Origin: Bradyrhizobium sp. Gha
GTDB taxonomy: Bacteria > Pseudomonadota > Alphaproteobacteria > Rhizobiales > Xanthobacteraceae
Length of the DNA: 64,000 nt
Assembly: GCF_900113735.1 (NCBI RefSeq)
Contig: NZ_FOQM01000001.1
Span: forward strand, 124,001-188,000
Direction: 5' to 3'
The translations under genes were made by a program, and so were the position numbers. The notes under the pieces are model-generated. The model saw nothing but the letters and a program-made list of their open reading frames with translations, was not told the DNA's origin and did not search any database. Shown here piece after piece: positions 61,253 through 64,000 of the stretch. Position 1 is the first letter of the stretch. Every line of letters begins with the position of its first letter.

Positions 61253-62680
61253 TCAAGGCATCGGCTTGAACGCCCAAATTGCTGCCGGACCCGCGGGGCC
61301 CGCACGCACCGCGACGAGCAGGCGGTCCAGCTCCGGCACGAAGAGGGACGTCCGCGCGCCCGTTGCCGTCGGCAGGCGCGCGATCCGTCGATAAACCGAT
61401 CCATCGATTTCGAGCACGTCGATGTAGCCGGCGCCGCAGCTCACATAGACACGTTCACGTTTTGCATCGACGAAGAGGTCGTCGACGTCGCCGCAGATTT
61501 CCGCACTCGCGATCGGTTTGCCGTCCGTCGAAAAGACTGCGAGTACGGCCGGGCTGCGGTACGCCAGAAGCACACGGCTGCGGTCGCGATCGATGGTCAT
61601 CGCAAAATTGCCGCCCTTGTCCATTGGCCAGTTGGCGATCTGCTTGCCGGATGCGCTGTCCACCACCGCGACCGCGCGCGCATCGGGCAGGTTGACAAAG
61701 ATGCGCCCGCTGCTGGGCTCAAGCTGGAAGCCCTCCGGATGCGCCTTCAATGGTATGCTCTGGACCTTGCTGCGAGTCGCCGGATCGAGGATCGCCAGAC
61801 CACCATTGCCATAGCCGACGATGACGCGTTTGTTAGCCGCATCGATCCGGATGTTGTCAGCATCGCTGCCGAGCTCGATCCGTCCGGTCGCCTTGTACTC
61901 GTTGGCCTCGTAGAGCCGGACCGATCCATCGCGGGCGTTGGCGACATAGAGGGTGTCGGTCGACGGCTCATAGCCGACGCCCTGGGGCTCGCTGAGCCCT
62001 GTGATGGTTTTGAGGACGGTGTTTGCGGCCAGATCGACGACGCCGACACTGTCGTTGCCGAGTTCGGCCACGAACAATCGCTGCCGCTTCAGGTCGACCG
62101 CCAAATGATCGATCCGTCCGCGGACATCGCCGAGCGGGATCTTGGTTTCGAGCTGCAGAGGCGCCTTGTTTCCAGCGGATTCGGCCGCCGCCACCAGCGT
62201 CGGAATAAGCGCATCGATGCGCTGGACGATCTGATCCCGGGTGGTTTCGTAATCGTCGATGCCCAAGGGAACGCCTGACCAGTAGGTCACGTTGACGCCC
62301 CCTCGCTGCTCTGCCGGAATTTCGTCGAACGCTACAACCCGGCCTGCCGCGGCCATGTCTTCCACGACGAGCTGTTGTGGCGTGTTGGCCGCTTCCAGAC
62401 CATCCAGTGCAAGGCCGTCCCGGACCCGCACCGGCACCGACCGGTAAAGATCGATGCCCCGCGAGACCGCCCTGAACGGTAGCGCTCGCTCCTGCGCGGC
62501 CTTGTTGAAGTAGGCCGCAGCGATCTGGCTGTTCACCACCCCGTGCTGGCAGACAAAGACGACGGTCTCGTCCTCGGCCGCCGGCGCGAGGGCGACCGAC
62601 GTCAGCAGGATCGCGAGGACGGCGACCGCAGCGCGCAGCCCTGTCTGAGCATTCCCGAGCAGCGTTCGCATCTTCTGCAT
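61253..62680 (-). CDS. Phosphatase-like domain fused to a YVTN-type beta-propeller, secreted
   Basis: 475 residues. A signal segment is followed by a low-molecular-weight phosphatase/ArsC-like fold starting VVFVCQHGVVNSQIAAAYFN. The usual loop C-x5-R-S has Cys 44 but Asn 50 in place of the catalytic Arg, so classical phosphatase activity is unlikely. From about residue 170 are propeller repeats (LFVAELGNDSVGVVDLAANTV, LYVANARDGSVRLYEANEY, VFVNLPDARAVAVVDSASG-like). It starts overlapping the chrA stop region, so it is in the same operon and probably periplasmic. The role is unknown; chromate resistance is suggested only by context. Confidence 0.75.
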   Translation of the reverse strand: MQKMRTLLGNAQTGLRAAVAVLAILLTSVALAPAAEDETVVFVCQHGVVNSQIAAAYFNKAAQERALPFRAVSRGIDLYRSVPVRVRDGLALDGLEAANTPQQLVVEDMAAAGRVVAFDEIPAEQRGGVNVTYWSGVPLGIDDYETTRDQIVQRIDALIPTLVAAAESAGNKAPLQLETKIPLGDVRGRIDHLAVDLKRQRLFVAELGNDSVGVVDLAANTVLKTITGLSEPQGVGYEPSTDTLYVANARDGSVRLYEANEYKATGRIELGSDADNIRIDAANKRVIVGYGNGGLAILDPATRSKVQSIPLKAHPEGFQLEPSSGRIFVNLPDARAVAVVDSASGKQIANWPMDKGGNFAMTIDRDRSRVLLAYRSPAVLAVFSTDGKPIASAEICGDVDDLFVDAKRERVYVSCGAGYIDVLEIDGSVYRRIARLPTATGARTSLFVPELDRLLVAVRAGPAGPAAIWAFKPMP

Positions 62681-62681
62681 C

Positions 62682-63866
62682 TCACTTCAGGCCTGTGAGC
62701 ACCCATGCCGGCTGCAGAATCGGATAGGCGACCAGCCCAATGACCGCCGTCGCGGCAATGAGCAAGGGATTGCTGACTTTCCAGCGAAACAGCACGGCGA
62801 GCGAGACGATGCCTATGAGCGCAGTCAGCCAGTCGCCGATCGCGATCTTGCCCAGCAGGAAGCTCGCGCCCAAAATGGTTCCGATCGCCGCCGCATAGGC
62901 GCCCTTCACGAAGCCCTGCACATTGGGATTCTTGCGGTGCCGTGCCAACAGGGGCGCCACGATCAGGACCAGCAGGAAGGACGGCAGGAAGATGCCGACC
63001 GTGGAAACGAGCGAGCCCCAGAAGCCCGCCACCAGATAGCCGACGAAGGTTGCCGTGATCACGACCGGCCCGGGGCTCATCATGCCGATCGCGACAGCCA
63101 CCAGAAATTCGCGCTCGTTGAGCCAGCCGTATTGCTGCACCAGCCCCTGCTCCAGGAAGGGAACGATGACGAGGCCGCTGCCGAAGGTCAGCGAGCCCGC
63201 CTTGAGAAAGAACAGCAGCAGCTTGCCGAGCGTCGACCCGGTTGCGGCCGGCACGGCGGCGGGCGCCGCCGCCGGGAGCAGCGCGAGTTGGAGAGCGACC
63301 GGCGGGCGCTTGATGTGTCCGTAATAAACGATACCGACCATCCCCGCCCCAATGAACAGAAATGCGACCTCGGCCTGCAGGATCACGGTGACGGCCAGAC
63401 AGACCGCGGCGATCGCCCATTGCAGCCAATCTTCCATGCCGAGCTTGGCGAGCCGATAGCAGGAATGCAGGATCAACGCGATCACGGCCGGACTGACACC
63501 GTAAAAGATGCCGGTGACGGCCTTGAGATCCCCGAGATGGACATAGAGCGCGCCGAGGGCCGCGACGATGACGAAATTCGGCAGGATGAACGCCCAGCCA
63601 CCGGCCCACGCACCCCAAAAGCCGCAGCGCAAATAGGCGATAAAGATGCCGACCTGGATCGCCAGTGGGCCAGGAAGCGACTGGCAAATGGCGATGGTCT
63701 CGCGCATCTGCTCCTTGGTGAGCCACTTCTTGTCGTTGACGAGCTCGCGCTCCATTTGGCCGACCAGCGCGACCGGACCGCCGAAGCCGAGAAAGCCCAG
63801 TCGCAGGAAATAGCGTACCAGCTCGCCCATGTTCCCGCGTTCGACGTTCGTCGTTGTCGTCGTCAT
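62682..63866 (-). CDS. chrA: ChrA-family chromate transporter
   Basis: 394 residues with about 10-12 membrane helices in two homologous halves: LGFLGFGGPVALVGQMERELV (first) and KAGSLTFGSGLVIVPFLEQGLV (second), with CQSLPGPLAIQ and MMSPGPVVITATF in the equivalent places. This is the long, fused ChrA. It exports chromate across the inner membrane. ATG 63866 shares one base with the stop of the upstream gene (TGATG) in a - strand operon. Confidence 0.93.
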   Translation of the reverse strand: MTTTTTNVERGNMGELVRYFLRLGFLGFGGPVALVGQMERELVNDKKWLTKEQMRETIAICQSLPGPLAIQVGIFIAYLRCGFWGAWAGGWAFILPNFVIVAALGALYVHLGDLKAVTGIFYGVSPAVIALILHSCYRLAKLGMEDWLQWAIAAVCLAVTVILQAEVAFLFIGAGMVGIVYYGHIKRPPVALQLALLPAAAPAAVPAATGSTLGKLLLFFLKAGSLTFGSGLVIVPFLEQGLVQQYGWLNEREFLVAVAIGMMSPGPVVITATFVGYLVAGFWGSLVSTVGIFLPSFLLVLIVAPLLARHRKNPNVQGFVKGAYAAAIGTILGASFLLGKIAIGDWLTALIGIVSLAVLFRWKVSNPLLIAATAVIGLVAYPILQPAWVLTGLK

Positions 63867-64000
63867 CACTTCTCCCCATCCCCGTGATATGCGGGCTCCA
63901 ATATGCCGTCGATCGGACCGCCGGGCCCCGTCGGCTTCAGCTCAAACCGTTTACCGCTTTGTGTCACGCGGTAGCAGTCGTCGTCCATCTCCTTGATATA
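63866..64000 (-). CDS. C-terminal end of the gene upstream of chrA, partial
   Basis: An open frame enters from the right edge and stops at 63866: 44 residues, YIKEMDDDCYRVTQSGKRFELKPTGPG..DGILEPAYHGDGEK. It overlaps the chrA start by one base, so the two are coupled. A ChrB-type regulator is the usual upstream neighbour, but this tail does not let me confirm it. Confidence 0.55.
   Translation of the reverse strand, partial: YIKEMDDDCYRVTQSGKRFELKPTGPGGPIDGILEPAYHGDGEK

Noticed and set aside
62602..63879. 425-residue open frame on the - strand over chrA
   Set aside because: Same strand, another frame. The ChrA frame has clear transmembrane helices and family motifs; this one is Arg/Gly-rich noise.
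62937..63887. 316-residue open frame on the + strand
   Set aside because: Antisense to chrA; rich in Asp, Arg and Gln, as expected from a reversed membrane-protein gene.

Overview
The window looks like alphaproteobacterial DNA of the Bradyrhizobium/Nitrobacteraceae type. This is inferred from the high GC content, the rhizobial traR/traI/trb conjugation genes, the DUF6894, DUF3606 and Ku/LigD-type genes, and the FseA/QseM/QseC/RdfS-like regulators known from Mesorhizobium symbiosis islands. No species can be named from the sequence alone.

Positions 1 to about 35.3 kb are the backbone of an integrative and conjugative element (ICE). At the left edge are a crotonase tail, a TraR-like LuxR regulator, a LuxI-type AHL synthase and a LysR regulator on the + strand. 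Facing them on the - strand is a tightly coupled mating-pair operon, trbB-C-D-E-J-K-L-F-G-I plus a DUF2274 gene. A cargo MFS transporter flanked by short direct repeats sits upstream of trbB. Next come a ribbon-helix-helix protein, the TraG coupling protein, a VirD2/DUF3363 relaxase, a likely oriT interval, a lytic transglycosylase, a TraF peptidase and a DUF2840 protein. A RepA-type initiator follows, with three iteron-like repeats beside it. Then comes the excision switch: an AlpA/RdfS-like excisionase, an fseA homologue split by an apparent programmed +1 frameshift, a QseM-like DUF2285 antiactivator and a divergent QseC-like XRE repressor. The block ends with the usual accessory core: DUF736, a membrane protein, DUF2493, a Toprim protein, a giant strawberry-notch methylase/helicase, a ParB-like protein and an ArdC antirestriction protein.

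Positions 35.3 to 43 kb hold a repeat-rich intergenic stretch and a DNA-repair cargo block: a Lys-rich 28-residue peptide, a DUF3606 protein, a stand-alone LigD-type ligase, a phosphoesterase, a NUDIX hydrolase, Ku, two small Cys-motif proteins, a SRAP (YedK/HMCES) protein and a DUF6894 protein.

Positions 43 to 57.1 kb are a defence island. On the - strand, in transcription order, it holds a SIR2/AlbA-GHKL-like/APAZ protein overlapping a short prokaryotic Argonaute, a frameshifted MmeI-like restriction-methylation enzyme, a 1306-residue REase/TPR/GreAB-C/PIN conflict protein and a HEPN-motif protein. A GmrSD-like DUF262/DUF1524 gene, broken by one in-frame stop, is divergent from these. The most unusual item is the SIR2/AlbA-GHKL/APAZ and short-pAgo pair.

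Positions 57.1 to 58.8 kb hold a junction: an excisionase-like HTH gene, a 46-bp fragment matching the 3' part of a tRNA-Glu (a likely att site), and a PrtN-like gene. From 59 to 64 kb the genes look chromosomal or like a second element: a DUF2231 membrane protein, a small secreted protein, and a - strand operon with a chromate transporter (ChrA), a phosphatase-like/beta-propeller fusion and an outer-membrane protein.

Several genes carry single disruptions (trbF, the strawberry-notch gene, the MmeI-like gene, the DUF262 gene). These are either decay or sequence errors and should be checked. The fseA split is different, because it matches a known programmed frameshift site.
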